Assembly (NCBI RefSeq): GCF_014805685.1
Contig: NC_060899.1
Location: 11,336,954-11,400,953, forward strand
DNA length: 64,000 bases
DNA from: Silurus meridionalis
Taxonomy: Eukaryota > Chordata > Actinopteri > Siluriformes > Siluridae
Reading direction: 5' to 3'
Part shown: positions 39,301-49,494 of the stretch, in pieces
Layout of the letters: each line of letters begins with the position of its first letter
Position numbering within the stretch: the stretch's first letter is position 1
Translations under genes and position numbers: made by a program
The notes under the pieces: model-generated
What the model was told of the DNA's origin: nothing
Databases searched by the model: none
What the model saw: only the letters and a program-made list of their open reading frames with translations

Positions 39301-39392
39301 CCAGCAACCATGCAGTCAAACTTCACTTGAGTAAAACTCACAGCAAATCTCCAGAAAATCATTCACAATTTGTTGAAATGGACAAAGAGTAG
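36364..39392 (+). CDS. tshz2: Teashirt zinc-finger homeobox protein, large exon 2 (tshz2), 5' partial
   Basis: Seen: one open frame of about 1,009 codons ending in TAG at 39390-39392. It opens behind a splice acceptor (pyrimidine run then CAG at 36361-36363). The first two exon bases (TG) finish a split codon, so the intron is phase 1 and the preceding short coding exon lies outside this window or is unrecognised. Counting the split codon as residue 1: acidic N-terminus (about 1-32); C2H2 fingers at 201-226 (C203, C206, H219, H225), 262-287 (C264, C267, H280, H286) and 366-391 (C368, C371, H384, H390), spaced in the wide teashirt way; PMDLTK at 739-744, a CtBP-type motif; atypical homeodomain at about 815-886 with W875; C-terminal fingers at 902-925 and 970-993. 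Family knowledge: TSHZ proteins are nuclear, mostly repressive developmental regulators. The paralogue call rests on the ADMVKVLPKATTPK-type linker before the homeodomain and the SKSPENHSQF-type C-terminus, which resemble TSHZ2 rather than TSHZ1 or TSHZ3. Length plus about 13 exon-1 residues matches the family (about 1,030). No frameshift or stop is seen. TSHZ family membership is near certain; tshz2 is likely. Confidence 0.93.
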
Positions 39393-39446
39393 CTTGGATG
39401 GTCTTTTCTATATGAAGTTTTGATGTTAATAACTGTAATTGCTCTG

Positions 39447-39526
<80 letters not shown>

Positions 39527-40380
39527 CAGGTGAAATTATTTTTTTCATGTAGCATTAAGTAGTATGCTCATAAATTTAAAATGAAACATTTCATCATGAG
39601 GAAAAAAAGATGGACACTGGCTGAATTTGAAGGAAGTGTAAGTGAATGCATTGCAAAAAGATTCGGAAATGAATCCATTCACATAAGTCTTTGCACTCTG
39701 CTCAACTGCATCACCAGTAATGAACTGTATTATTGCTTGAAACATAATTGCAGATGTTTGCATGCGGTCGCTCTGGCTATGACTATTTATTTGTATGATA
39801 TGGCAAGTTTTAATTGTAATACTTTTAACAGCAAATTGATTGATACATTAACTGTAAGCTCTGATGATGCACCTGAATGGACGCACGTTCAGTCGGGTAG
39901 CCAAACCCACGTTTCCCAAAAAAAAAAAAAACCTAAATAAAAAGAATGATAATAAATGAAAAAAAGTAAAAAGAAAGAAAAACAATATGTACAGTACATT
40001 ATTCTGTAAAATATTTGTGTTGCAATGATAGAACAGAAAAGCACTTTAATAAATGTTTAATCACCAGTTTAGGCTCAGATTCGGTATGTGAGTTAACAGA
40101 TTTAGACAACTTTGACATAAAGATGTCTCACATCCATGTATATATAGCACTGCAGAGAAATGTGTCTCATCAAAAGGAGGATAGGAAGACAGAACATACT
40201 GCACCTTTTTATACCAGTACAAATAAATCATTAACATTTTTCTACCTGCCTTCCTGCATTTATTTTACGTCTGGCAACCATCATATGAGATGTTTTCAAA
40301 AAAAAAGTGAGGAAAATAAGTTAGACAATTGCAAAGGGACATTTCTTTGCTCCGGCTTTTGGTTTTGCACATTTTAAGTA
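39393..40380 (+). other. Probable 3' UTR and early 3' flank of tshz2
   Basis: A+T-rich sequence after the TAG stop. It holds a long TA array and candidate polyadenylation hexamers AATAAA at 39936-39941, 39951-39956, 40048-40053 and 40222-40227. Short open frames here (39581-39940 and 40015-40377) have UTR-like composition and no recognisable domain, so they are not called as genes. Which hexamer is used cannot be told from sequence alone. Confidence 0.55.
39450..39523. repeat. TA dinucleotide array in the 3' UTR
   Basis: Almost pure TA repeat of about 74 bases starting 58 bases after the tshz2 stop codon. In RNA it would be a self-complementary UA hairpin. Its length is likely to vary between individuals. 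Confidence 0.95.
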
Positions 40381-40779
40381 ATGTGGTATGGTAATATTGG
40401 CTTGCCATGTGGCTATTCATTAATGCATTGGTCACAGCCTGTTTCTTTCGCCATATAAAAATTTACTCATACAAGGTTAAATACATGCTTGGAATTTGAG
40501 GAAAAAGCAGGCTAGAAGACCACGGTAGTTATTTCTTTTTCACCGAACTAATATCTTAGAAATGCTAATGAACCTTCATTTCATTACTGCATATGCTGTG
40601 AACCGTGCCTATATCATAACAATTAAAAAGATCTCCTTCAGCCTCTCTCATTCCAGAGCTATTAAAGAATAATTACCGTCTAAGTACATAAACACTTTAT
40701 GCTTTTTCCTTTCTTTCTCTGCCTCCCTACCAACCCCCTCCCAGCAGTCAAGTCCTCAATTACTACTCCCTATCATATC

Positions 40780-41520
40780 TGTTTTATAACTGGCAACTGA
40801 CATTTGATGGCGAATGGGAGGAAGCATCTGTGCGCTGGTGATTTGAGCATTCTGACACCGACTCGCCCTCGGTTGCTGAAAACGAGGAGGCAATCACGCC
40901 GTTCATCAGACGACTCCTAATGCAGTTCTAGTGTTCAGCAATAATTCCACCTTGCATTTATAATTGCAGGCATAGATCCCACACCTCAGTGCACAGATTA
41001 AAGCCATAAATTATTTAGCGCCTTGCTTCGCCAACGGATCCACAATTCCCCTCTGTCGAGGCATTATCCTTCAGCTTAGCAACTTTTCAAATGGAAGCCA
41101 GAGGATGATTTAAGATATGGTTGAATAATATGACAAAATAAATGCGATATTCTGGCCATTTGTGTTCCTTAATTAAAACCGAGAGTCTCTGAAGTGGCTC
41201 GTCAGATGAAAGTGTGCCGTGACTGCAGTAAGTCACAGCCGAGTCATTTAGCGTTTTTTTTTTTTTTTTTTTGCTTAATGGGGAAATTTTAAATGACCAT
41301 GCTAGTGGATAGGCATTTGTGGCATGAGGGCATTTAAAATGGCTTTTTCGAGGTAGCAGCTCAATGTCAGCGATTTGCATTAAGCCATAGAAAGAATATC
41401 CTTTCATCAATGTACTCAGGGCTAGGAAATTAGCTGTTTCTAATATTAATTCAGGCCAATAATTCAAAGTCATTGGAGATTTATTGCCACATTAAAGGCG
41501 AGCTCGAATCGGATGCACAA
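40780..41520. promoter_or_regulatory. Candidate conserved noncoding region downstream of tshz2
   Basis: Unique, repeat-poor apart from one poly-T run (41254-41272). Contains TGGCGAATGGGAGGAAGCAT, CACAGATTAAAGCCATAAAT, GGCATTTAAAATGGCTTTTT and GTCAGCGATTTGCATTAAGC. A reverse open frame of 128 codons (41087-41473) crosses the poly-T run as poly-Lys and is not convincing as protein. Likely regulatory DNA. Confidence 0.3.
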
Positions 41521-42769
41521 TCATGAGCTAAAACAACCCAACAATTAATTGTGCCTTGTATTTTTTGCACAAAAAAGAAGAGGGAGGAGGAAAAATGGAC
41601 TAAACAAATAAATAAAAGTGCTGATTATGATACTAAAAGCACAATCATGCCTAAAAAAAAAATCCTGCAATTTTATTAATGGTGCAGTTCAAGAAACTAA
41701 TTGTTGCATATGTAAACAGTTTGAGCATATACACCCATACATTTGTCTCATTTTCTTGCAAATAGATCAACACAGACAGATTATATTCGAATGCTTAATC
41801 CAGCAAATGGGCTCCACTTCTTTTTTTTTTTTTTTCTTCTCCAGACCTGTGTGTATCAGCTTGTCAGGCTGCCACTTGAAAAGTGTCAGTCCTCCACCTA
41901 ATTAAGTCACCGTGCTGGAAAAGGGCTGTGTGCATCCCGACACTGATTTAAAACCACACAGAAATAAAACATTTTAACTGCACTAACTGGACTGAAAATA
42001 CACTCGATTTTTTTTTTTATTATTATTGGGGAAAATGTCATGGAGCAGTTAAGTGTCACATGTCAAATGAGCAGCAAAATAATAGGAAGAACCCAAGGAG
42101 GGATGTTGAACCAAATGATTTTATTAGGACATTTCGCTGGTTTTTACATATTCCCCAAGACAGATGCAAAATTGGTCATATTGTTTAACCTTGGCTGTCA
42201 ATTATTGTGAATCTTTTTTTTTCCCCCTCATCTGAGTATGCACCCATCACAGTCTCGCTAGCTGCTGAAGATTTTCTCCCACATTATGGCTAAGATTACA
42301 GCTCTTCCTGTTATAAATCATTTTCAGTTTCTTGAACTCAAAACTCCCAAGAAAAAAAAAATCTGGCCTGTTGAAAGCACTTCAGACGTACAGAACGGCG
42401 CCATGAGTCTTTAGGAAATGGTTGGAGGTGGGATATGCGAGGATTGCAGCTGCAACCTTGGCACACGGGCCATGTTTGAGCTTTAGGTCACTGAACTCTG
42501 GCTGTGTTTACAGGACGAATGGGAATGGCTGAAATCTGTTAGAGTCGCTGCTGATTCATGTCACAGTGAGTGGCAGATAACCTGAAGGCGACCGGAGCCT
42601 GATAGCCAAAGCTATTACAGCCCTACAGAAAACCAACATCCCTCTGGTGCACCCCGACACCTTCCTCCATTCCTGCCTGGCTGCCTAGTTGCCGGTGTGC
42701 CCTAACAGAAGCAGCATATGCCAGGAGGATCCAGCATCGCATTTACTATACGGGGTCAAGCACAAGGAG

Positions 42770-42880
42770 CCTGCATATTCATGCAACTAGCCAATTGGCC
42801 AATCATCTGGCAGCAACACAATGCATAAAATCATGCAGATACAGGTCAAGAGCTTCGGTAAACGTTCACAACATTGATAT
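42770..42880 (+). mobile_element. 5' fragment of the second Tc1-like family
   Basis: Contains GCCAATCATCTGGCAGCAAC, AATGCATAAAATCATGCAGA and ACAGGTCAAGAGCTTCGGTA, the well-preserved 5' untranslated block of the family also present at 8990. The transposase region does not follow. It is a truncated fossil. Confidence 0.6.
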
Positions 42881-43055
42881 CAAGATCTTTTACCCGACAT
42901 TGATGTTGTTGATGGGCTGGGTTGAGTAATTCAGATACTAGATTAAAGTAAGAACATTAAATAAAATAAAAATCCACTGTGTGGAAGGATATAAACAAAT
43001 GTTACAAGATAGAAATACATGACACATACAGTCATACAATAGAGTATTGATCCTT

Positions 43056-43441
43056 AAAGTTACTGTGGAGGGTGAAACTCAAAAGCTATGATGATAGAGT
43101 TGGACTGTAATTAATATAAACATGCTTCAATGGTTTGGAGCTGCAATTGCCATTAACAATTTTGCATTAAAGCGTCCATCAGTGAACAGATGATGATGAT
43201 AAAACTATAATGAATGGACATTCTGGGTCACCGAGATGAGGATGAGTTCCCTGCATGAGTCTGATTGCTTTCTTCATATCATCTTAGGGAGTTTTTACTA
43301 GAGATAATGTTATAGGGAGTCATTTATAAATGTTACATTTATATTTGTAATCAACATATTTCTGTGAAGCTGTTTCAGAATATGTATATTGTAAATAGTG
43401 GTATACAAATGGAGCAGAATTGAATAGAATTGAATTGAAAT
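43056..43441 (+). repeat. Interspersed teleost repeat ending TTGAATTGAATT-like
   Basis: Shares AAAGTTACTGTGGAGGGT, TCAGTGAACAG and GTCACCGAGATGAGGATGAG, then TCTGTGAAGCTGTTTCAGAA and a final AATAGAATTGAATTGAA, with the copies at 49495-50440 and (reverse) 45649. Non-coding. It is probably a degraded, possibly non-autonomous element of unknown class. Confidence 0.55.
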
Positions 43442-43699
43442 ATTGCACTTTAATAAAGGAAGGTATAAAGTGACCGAGTTTACTTAATACCTACATGTGA
43501 GTTTCAGGCCATAAGCTTTATCTGCATGTGTTTGCATTAATCTAACCAAAACGTACACTAATTTATGATTTGAACTCATTAGGTTAGACAGAGCATTTAA
43601 AAAAAACCCTAAATATTTTCTAAATCAATCCAAGTGAGTGTGAATAATTGACTTGTCCTAGATTTTGTGCTAAATCGTGAGTATTGTATTGGGAATGTT

Positions 43700-43990
43700 T
43701 TGAAGCACTGCTGTGTGTGGCAACAGGCCGCGTTCTGGCGCTGTGCTCTGCTAGATAGAAGCATCTGGAGAGCTGCAGGCTGGCAGCAGAGCTCATTGTG
43801 GCAGTCGTGATTGTGCTGACGACAGCACAGGGGCCCGGCCGGGAGATTAGGGCCCGACCAAGGAGTATGATTTGTTGCTTTCATATTTTGGGCGATGTCA
43901 GCTTCAATCGGAGGCAGTGCTGTGCCCTGGGCTAGGCACACTGACACATCTGAGAGACGCACTGATGAAGTGCCGGCAATCAAGTGTAAG
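43700..43990. promoter_or_regulatory. Candidate conserved noncoding element
   Basis: G+C-richer unique island (AACAGGCCGCGTTCTGGCGC, GGGCCCGGCCGGGAGATTAG, GATGTCAGCTTCAATCGGAG) between a repeat and the CA/CT satellite. Open frames on both strands lack domains. Confidence 0.22.
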
Positions 43991-44021
43991 TTCTGCTCTA
44001 TCTAGACTGAGTACACTACCA

Positions 44022-44025
44022 CACA

Positions 44026-44090
<65 letters not shown>

Positions 44091-44106
44091 ACACACACAC
44101 ACACAC

Positions 44107-44160
<54 letters not shown>
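44022..44160. repeat. Alternating CA and CT blocks
   Basis: Five successive blocks: CA, CT, CA, CT, CA. Each is about 18-30 bases with single TTTC or ATT breaks. CA tracts favour Z-DNA and CT tracts favour triplex DNA, so this is a structurally unusual compound satellite. Confidence 0.95.
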
Positions 44161-44560
44161 TACTACTACTACACACTCTGACTGAAGAGTCAGCACGCCT
44201 CTGCTGCTTTCCAGATGGAGTATTAAAAGTCCTACAAACTGATGTAATAATGTTTCAGCACCTCAGATTAAAAGGAAAGAACACTGTAAAAGTAGAAAAC
44301 CCGGAGTTGAAATGATTAAAGGAATCCACTGGTTGTTGCAGTACCAACACTAGTCTGCAGGGTGCAGCAATTCCCGACTACATCTTTTTGCAGCGGCAAT
44401 GAGATTAAATTTAATTGTAAAGATATTTAGCTTGTATAGAGCATGCAACACTGATTCTGTTGCTCTAGATTTTATCCCCATGTTAATGTTCTGCATATGA
44501 GATCAGCTACATCAGAAAAGAGCTTAATGAAATGTTCGTATGAATAACACCGACACCACC

Positions 44561-44770
44561 ATATGTGTTTTTTGAACATCCCATTCCAAATTTAGTACTC
44601 ATTTGCCATTATATTAACCTCCACTCGTCTGGGTAGATGTTCCACTAGATTTTGGAGTGTGTTTCTGGAGATTTAGGCTCATTCAGACAAAAGAGTGTTA
44701 GCAAAGTCAGGTACTGATGTAGGGTGATGAGGCCTAGGGTGCCTCTGTTTAAATCCGCAACAGGTCTGAA
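44561..44770 (-). mobile_element. Tc1-like remnant, left arm of an inverted pair
   Basis: Reverse-orientation family sequence (TTTGAACATCCCATTCCAAA, CCACTAGATTTTGGAGTGTG, GGTACTGATGTAGGGTGATG). It is followed within about 40 bases by the same 3' part in forward orientation (44810-45326), so the two fragments form an imperfect inverted repeat. Confidence 0.65.
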
Positions 44771-44809
44771 TATTTGGAATATTGCATTCATGGAGTATAT
44801 GAGGCATAG

Positions 44810-45326
44810 AGTATATGGAGTGGAAAGGTTATTATAACAGAAACTGGAAACTAAATGTGCAATCTTCTTTTTCTTCTTCTTTCGGCTGCTCCCATTAGAG
44901 GTCGCCCCAGCAGATCATCCGTCTCCATACCACCCTGTCCTCTACATCTGCATCTTTCACACCAACTACCTGCAGGTCTTCCCTCACCACATCCATAAAC
45001 CTCCTCCTTGGCTTTCCTCTTTTCCTCCTTCCTGGTGGCTCCATCCTCAGCATTCTTCTACCAATATAACTCATGTTCCTCCTCTGCACATGTCCAACCA
45101 TCTCAATCTCGCCTCCCTCACCTTGTCACCAAAACATCCTACATGGGCTTTCCCTCTAATAAACTCATTTTTAATCTTGTCCATCCTCGTCACTCCCAAC
45201 GAAAACCTTAACATCTTCAGCTCTGCTACCTCCAGCTCCACCTTCTGTCTTTGTGCAATGAGATTTTCAAAAGGCACATACTATTTTATGGTCAGGTGTT
45301 CACAGATTTTTGTCCATATAGTATAT
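44810..45326 (+). mobile_element. Tc1-like remnant split by a LINE insertion
   Basis: Forward family sequence (GGTTATTATAACAGAAACTG, GGAAACTAAATGTGCAAT) stops at 44863. It resumes at 45260 with GAGATTTTCAAAAGGCACAT and runs to the terminal repeat TTTTGTCCATATAGTATA ending near 45326. The intervening 388 bases are a LINE fragment flanked by a duplication of TGTGCAAT (44856-44863 and 45252-45259). Confidence 0.7.
44864..45251 (-). mobile_element. 5'-truncated non-LTR retrotransposon fragment
   Basis: On the reverse strand it encodes the C-terminal part of a retrotransposon ORF2-type protein in two frames separated by a frameshift: one has LEVAELKMLRFSLGV and FGDKVREARLRW, the other GHVQRRNMSYIGRRMLR, RRKRGKPRRRFMDVVRED and VVGV. 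Its 3' end, GGCGACCTCTAATGGGAG followed by a GAA-rich tail, matches the copy at 49760-50351. Flanked by the 8-bp duplication TGTGCAAT, which indicates retrotransposition. Dead copy; clade not determined. Confidence 0.8.
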
Positions 45327-45648
45327 AGTTTTAGTAATTGCTAATAACTAACCAAGAATTTTGGTTCATTAATAAATCAGTGACTGAAGTAATTACTAAT
45401 CATTAAAAAAGTCTCCAGGACAACACGACTTTTCTTAAAAAAAAAAAATTCAACTCTACATACAGAAGCATGGAGGCCTTTCTACCAGTCAGGTCAGAAC
45501 TAGTTGAACATAATCAAATGTATATTATGTTTTGAGCATTCTTTTGAAATTGCTTGTGATAGACAGTAATGGTGGGCATCTATAGGGGCAGCTAAGATTC
45601 AGCACTATTAAGGGACTTAGTTGAGGGGTTTGTTAGCTCAGTGCTTAA

Positions 45649-45790
45649 TTCAATTCAATTCATTTTTATTTGTATAGCACTTTTAACAATTAACACTGTC
45701 TCAAAGCAGCTTTACACAGATAATGTGGTGATAAAAAGGAATAAGATGTTCTTTATAAGTGTAAGTTTGTCCCTGATGAGTGAGTCATTG
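45649..45790 (-). repeat. Interspersed teleost repeat (CAATTCAATT end), partial
   Basis: Begins CAATTCAATTCATTTTTATT, then TGTATAGCACTTTTAACA and CTCAAAGCAGCTTTACACAG, continuing into TCCCTGATGAGTGAGTC, where a SINE interrupts it. Forward copies lie at 43056-43441 and at 49495-50440. The family looks like a non-coding repeat common in teleosts; its class is unknown to me. Confidence 0.6.
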
Positions 45791-45990
45791 GCAAATTTGG
45801 TTAATACTTTGGGTTACTGATTGAAAGGTCCAGGTTCAAGCTCCACCATGCCAAGTTGCCACAGTTGGGCCCTTAAGCAAAGCCCCTAACTCTCTCTGTT
45901 CCATGAGCACTATATCATGGCTGTGCACTGACCCCAACAAGCTCAGATATGTAAAGAAAACATTTCAATGTGCTGTTGTGTATACAGTAT
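45791..45990 (+). mobile_element. tRNA-derived SINE (second family), 3' end cut by another SINE
   Basis: The head has a tRNA-like B box (GGTCCAGGTTCAAGCTCC) and GGTTAATACTTTGGGTTACT. It is followed by GGGCCCTTAAGCAAAGCCCC and a tail (AGAAAACATTTCAATGTGCT) like that of the SINE at 56194. The tail stops at 45990, where the tRNA-Glu SINE is inserted. The A box is decayed. Confidence 0.62.
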
Positions 45991-46203
45991 CTTTCTTTCG
46001 GCTTCTCCCGTTAGGGGTCGCCACAGCGGATTATCCGCATGTTTGATTTGGCACGTTTTTACGCTGGATGCTCTTCCTAATGCAACCCTCCCCATTTATC
46101 TGGGCTTGGGGCCAGCACTACTTGTGGCTGGGGTTGGTTCCCTGACCGGGGATTGAACCCGGGTCGCAGCGGTGAGAGCGCCGCATCCTAACTACTAGAC
46201 CAC
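45991..46203 (-). mobile_element. tRNA-Glu-derived SINE with LINE-shared 3' tail
   Basis: Read on the reverse strand: a tRNA-Glu-like head (CTGGTGGTCTAGTAGTTAGG, then GGCGCTCTCACCGC with a CTC anticodon, then the B box GGGTTCAATCCCCGGTCAGG), a unique middle (CAAGCCCAGATAAATGGGGA, CATCCAGCGTAAAAACGTGC), and a 3' end GGCGACCCCTAACGGGAG plus AGCCGAAAGAAAG. That end matches the LINE copies at 44864 and 49760. It is flanked by CAGTAT at 45985-45990 and 46204-46209, a short possible target duplication. Confidence 0.82.
46137..46203 (-). pseudogene. tRNA-Glu(CTC)-like head of the SINE
   Basis: Close to a complete tRNA-Glu: A-box region GGTCTAGTAGTTAGG, anticodon loop with CTC, B box GGGTTCAATCC and acceptor-side CCGGTCAGGGAA. 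The 5' acceptor strand has changed (ACTGG in place of TCCCTGG) and the sequence continues into SINE body, so it is not a working tRNA gene. Automated tRNA finders may report it. Confidence 0.75.
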
Positions 46204-46209
46204 CAGTAT

Positions 46210-48825
46210 TTGACGAATAAAATCACCTTTCCTAATGTTATTATTGCCATGTCCTAGTGGTCAATAATAGTAACTACAACAAGCTAATACAGGCCATTTG
46301 AGCAGGAGTAGAGAACAGACAAGTAATGACAGGGTGACCGAGGGTCTTTCCAGAATTGCACTCAAAGTAATGCTTTGTTATTAGCTTGCTTTATAGCAAT
46401 CATGTGAATTCATTAATCTAACATGTTTCTGCAAAGAAACGCAAAATGCAAAAAGTGTGTCTATGATGCACAGAAGCATTTCTTTGGAAGATATGTTTCA
46501 GCAATTGGAAGAAGGTAAGGGGGATTATGGAATGGATAATATCTATTCATCAGAAATATGTGTACCACACTGCCGCTAGACTGTATGCTAGATCACTGAA
46601 TGCTGTAAAATCTCAAGTTTCTATTATGGCTGTATATATCTCAAACAATCACTACAGTATACTGTAGTACATTATAGAAAAGAACACAAGGCACATAAAG
46701 GCAGTTAAATATGCTTATAGTATTCTATAACAGAAAAAAAATACAAGAAGTTTTATACACAGGAAGTGCTCTTACCAGAATGTCAGCCATTTTGAGCAAA
46801 AGTAAAAAAATATGTTCATCCACAAAATGTATATGAAAAAATATATTTTCTATTTGATATAATTTCAATTAGTATAGTTCCTGTTAGTGAAAGACTTTGC
46901 ATAATGAACTGCAAACAAACAGTGAGTTGAATTCTAAGAAATGCAACCAGGAGATTTGGCTAAACACAAAATAAGCTCATATTTTTTTGGATTCTGTGTC
47001 TTTTTTAGGCTTGGCTGATTCAACTATATTTCCTGTTATAACTGTTTCTCTCAAAGGGTTATTACTGTGTGACATCACACTGTACAATGGTTGCTATCAG
47101 GGACTGCATCAGTGCTGTTGAGTGTGTGTTTCTAAAAATTCTTACATGGGAATGCCCCAAACAGCATGTTCTCTCGAGAACTATTGTTAAACTAAATTCT
47201 CATAAGAATTCCTCATAGCAACCAGGGTGCTTAAGTGCTAAGCATACGCTGAGATCTTTAAAGTCTACACACATATTTCCTGTCTGCTTTGTGTTGCTGT
47301 CTCTGCTCCTTGGCATTGCGTTCTGTTGCTGACTGTGCAACATACTTTCCGAGTCTCACGTTTGAAAGATTACTCGGATTGAGTGATGCCCTGCCTAAGC
47401 CTTTCAAACACATTCTCGCAGGTCGAAGATATCAAGCGTGTCTTTTTGCCCGGTGACGAGCGTCGAAATGAAACGCGATGAATATTTAAAGCTCGCCATT
47501 ACAATGTCAAGCTCGCCGCAATGGAGACATAAAAAGAGGAAGCTGCAAAAGAGGAAAATAGCAACTGGTCTGAAAATTATGACCCTGACAGTTTAAAATA
47601 GTAATGATGAAGAGCTGTGAGGAAGAACCTGAAGCTTAGCACTGCCATTATGAGACTTCCTGAATTTGAAACATTTTATTAAGGGATTCGGGTGGGTTTT
47701 AGATTGATAGCTGCATGATGGCAGTTGTGCTCCTTGCGCAAGATTTCGCAGATTAAGAGAGGAAATGAACTTTAACAGAAATGGATTGAGGAATAAAACA
47801 CGATGGGATCATGCAGGTTACAGGAAAATAACGTGTGTATATATAAATAGTCATCATCTAATGTTGTTTAACTCTTTTCTAATGCACCAAACAAAAATGT
47901 GCAGCTTAAATTGTATTTGATTTCACTAAGATGTGTGTACATTTTGATATTCTTTAAACCATTGACTTTCAAACCTGAATCCTGAGAGGACTGTATAAGC
48001 CATGATAACTTAGGTAAGCACACTGTCATCTCAGTAAAAAAGCACCACAGTGGGGCAGACAGGAAGTTTCACGTGTATTCGACCAGGAAAGATTTGATGC
48101 CTGTTTGTCCCATTAAAACACATCAGCATCAGAGGCAGAAGCGAGACACCGGATTTGTCCATATTTCATAACACGTATTTAACAAAAGATTGACAGAATT
48201 TGGAAATAGGATCTGGCATGAACGGCGCTAATTCGGGTCCTCTGTGAAGTGAGCACGCTCATGTGCATAATTAGATTTTCGCCAATATGACTTTGTATGA
48301 TTTAAAAATACATTTTAGGGCTCAAGTCATGCCAGTGCTTGGAAGGCATCGTGCATCATGGCACTGAACACGACTTCACATGATTTTAAACACTTCGTAA
48401 CGATTGTGCAGTTGAACAAAAACCATGCGACAAAGGTGGAGGATTTTGTTTTTGATTGCAAAAAAAAATATTGTGTCCAATTCATAATCTGAGCTGTCAC
48501 ATACAAAACCTTAAACAGTGTTTAATTAGAATAATAGATTTATTTATTTGTACAATTTCACCTTTCCATCAATGCACTTTGATTTGTTGTGTGAAACATT
48601 GGGCTACTTTTTGGTTCTAAAACCTACACAAAAATCAATGTATTTTGCAATATATGTCCTTTTACAATGAACTCACTGCCCCCTTGTGCTCTTCTGACTT
48701 TCCTGTTACTTCCTGGTGCCTTTCTATTGGATGAAGTTCCTCATTACAGTACTGGAAACCACCCCGTGCTGCTGCAGCTGAAGATGGCTCCACATGAACA
48801 ATCTATAGATACACGACATGGACTG
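46210..48825. other. No gene seen
   Basis: Unique DNA between repeat nests. A+T-rich to about 47000, then more balanced. No mobile element or exon recognised. Confidence 0.6.
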
Positions 48826-49492
48826 ACCATACGATCCCATTCCACATTTAGTTCCTATTTAGTCCCTTACTTAATAACTTCTACTCTTCTGAAAAAAGTC
48901 TTTAGATTTTGGAGTGCACTTGTAGAGATTTGTGCACATTCAACCAAAAAGGTGTTAGTAAAGTCAAGTACTGATGTAAGGTGATGTAGGTGTCCACCTG
49001 GGGTGCAGTCAGCGTTCCAGTTCATCTCAAAGGTGTTCAATAGGTTTGAGGTCAGAGCTCTATAGCAGGCTTTGCAAGATCTTCCACTCCAACCCTTGTT
49101 AACCATATCTTTATGGAAATTGTTTTGTGCACAGAGGCATTGGCATGCTGAAACAAGTCTGGGTCTCCTAGTTCAAATACAACATCCAAAGACATTCTAT
49201 CCAATTGTGTGCCTATACATTGTGGTATCAATTTGAAGAGAAAAAACACAAAAGGCTGGAAAAGTCAGGTGTCCTAATACTAATAAGGTAGTAGCTTAGT
49301 GGTTAAGCCATTGGAGTTTGGATCCAAAGGTCATGAGTTCAAATCCCAGCTACACCAAGCTGCAACTTCTGGGCCCCTGTGCAAGGCCTCAACCCCATAT
49401 CTGCTTAGTTCTATGGATAAGATAAATGTAAGTTATTCTGGATAAGCATGTCTGCTAAATGTAAAATGTACTTACTTGTCCATAAAGTGTAC
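48826..49492 (-). mobile_element. Tc1-like remnant, longest reverse copy, split by a SINE
   Basis: Reverse-strand family body: CCCATTCCACATTTAGTTCC, TAGATTTTGGAGTGCACTTG, CTCAAAGGTGTTCAATAGGT (antisense of EHLWDEL), GGTCAGAGCTCTATAGCAGG, CATCCAAAGACATTCTATCC and AAGTCAGGTGTCCTAATACT. The end is interrupted at about 49285 by a SINE and resumes with CTTGTCCATAAAGTGTAC at about 49475-49492. No open transposase frame. Confidence 0.75.
49287..49470 (+). mobile_element. tRNA-derived SINE with L2-type 3' tail
   Basis: A box TAGCTTAGTGG and B box GAGTTCAAATCCC are separated as in a tRNA. A conserved body (CTGCAACTTCTGGGCCCCTG, GCAAGGCCTCAACCCC) follows, then a tail with TTCTGGATAAGCATGTCTGC and TAAATGTAAAATGTA, the type of 3' end shared with L2-clade LINEs in fish. 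It sits inside the terminal part of a Tc1-like remnant. The relative at 21681 has the same layout. Confidence 0.78.
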
Positions 49493-49494
49493 AT

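Larger units (their letters stand above)
40381..43055. other. No gene seen; downstream desert
   Basis: Unique DNA with a candidate regulatory region (40780-41520) and a Tc1-like 5' fragment (42770-42880). Several poly-A/T runs. No exon supported. Confidence 0.6.

Noticed and set aside
39581..40377. Two forward frames of about 120 codons after tshz2
   Set aside because: They lie in A+T-rich 3' UTR, have no domain and contain poly-Lys runs from poly-A.
41087..41473. 128-codon reverse frame
   Set aside because: Includes poly-Lys from a poly-T run. Overlaps DNA that looks regulatory rather than coding.
46137..46203. A functional tRNA-Glu gene
   Set aside because: The 5' acceptor strand is altered and the sequence continues into a SINE body with a LINE-type tail.
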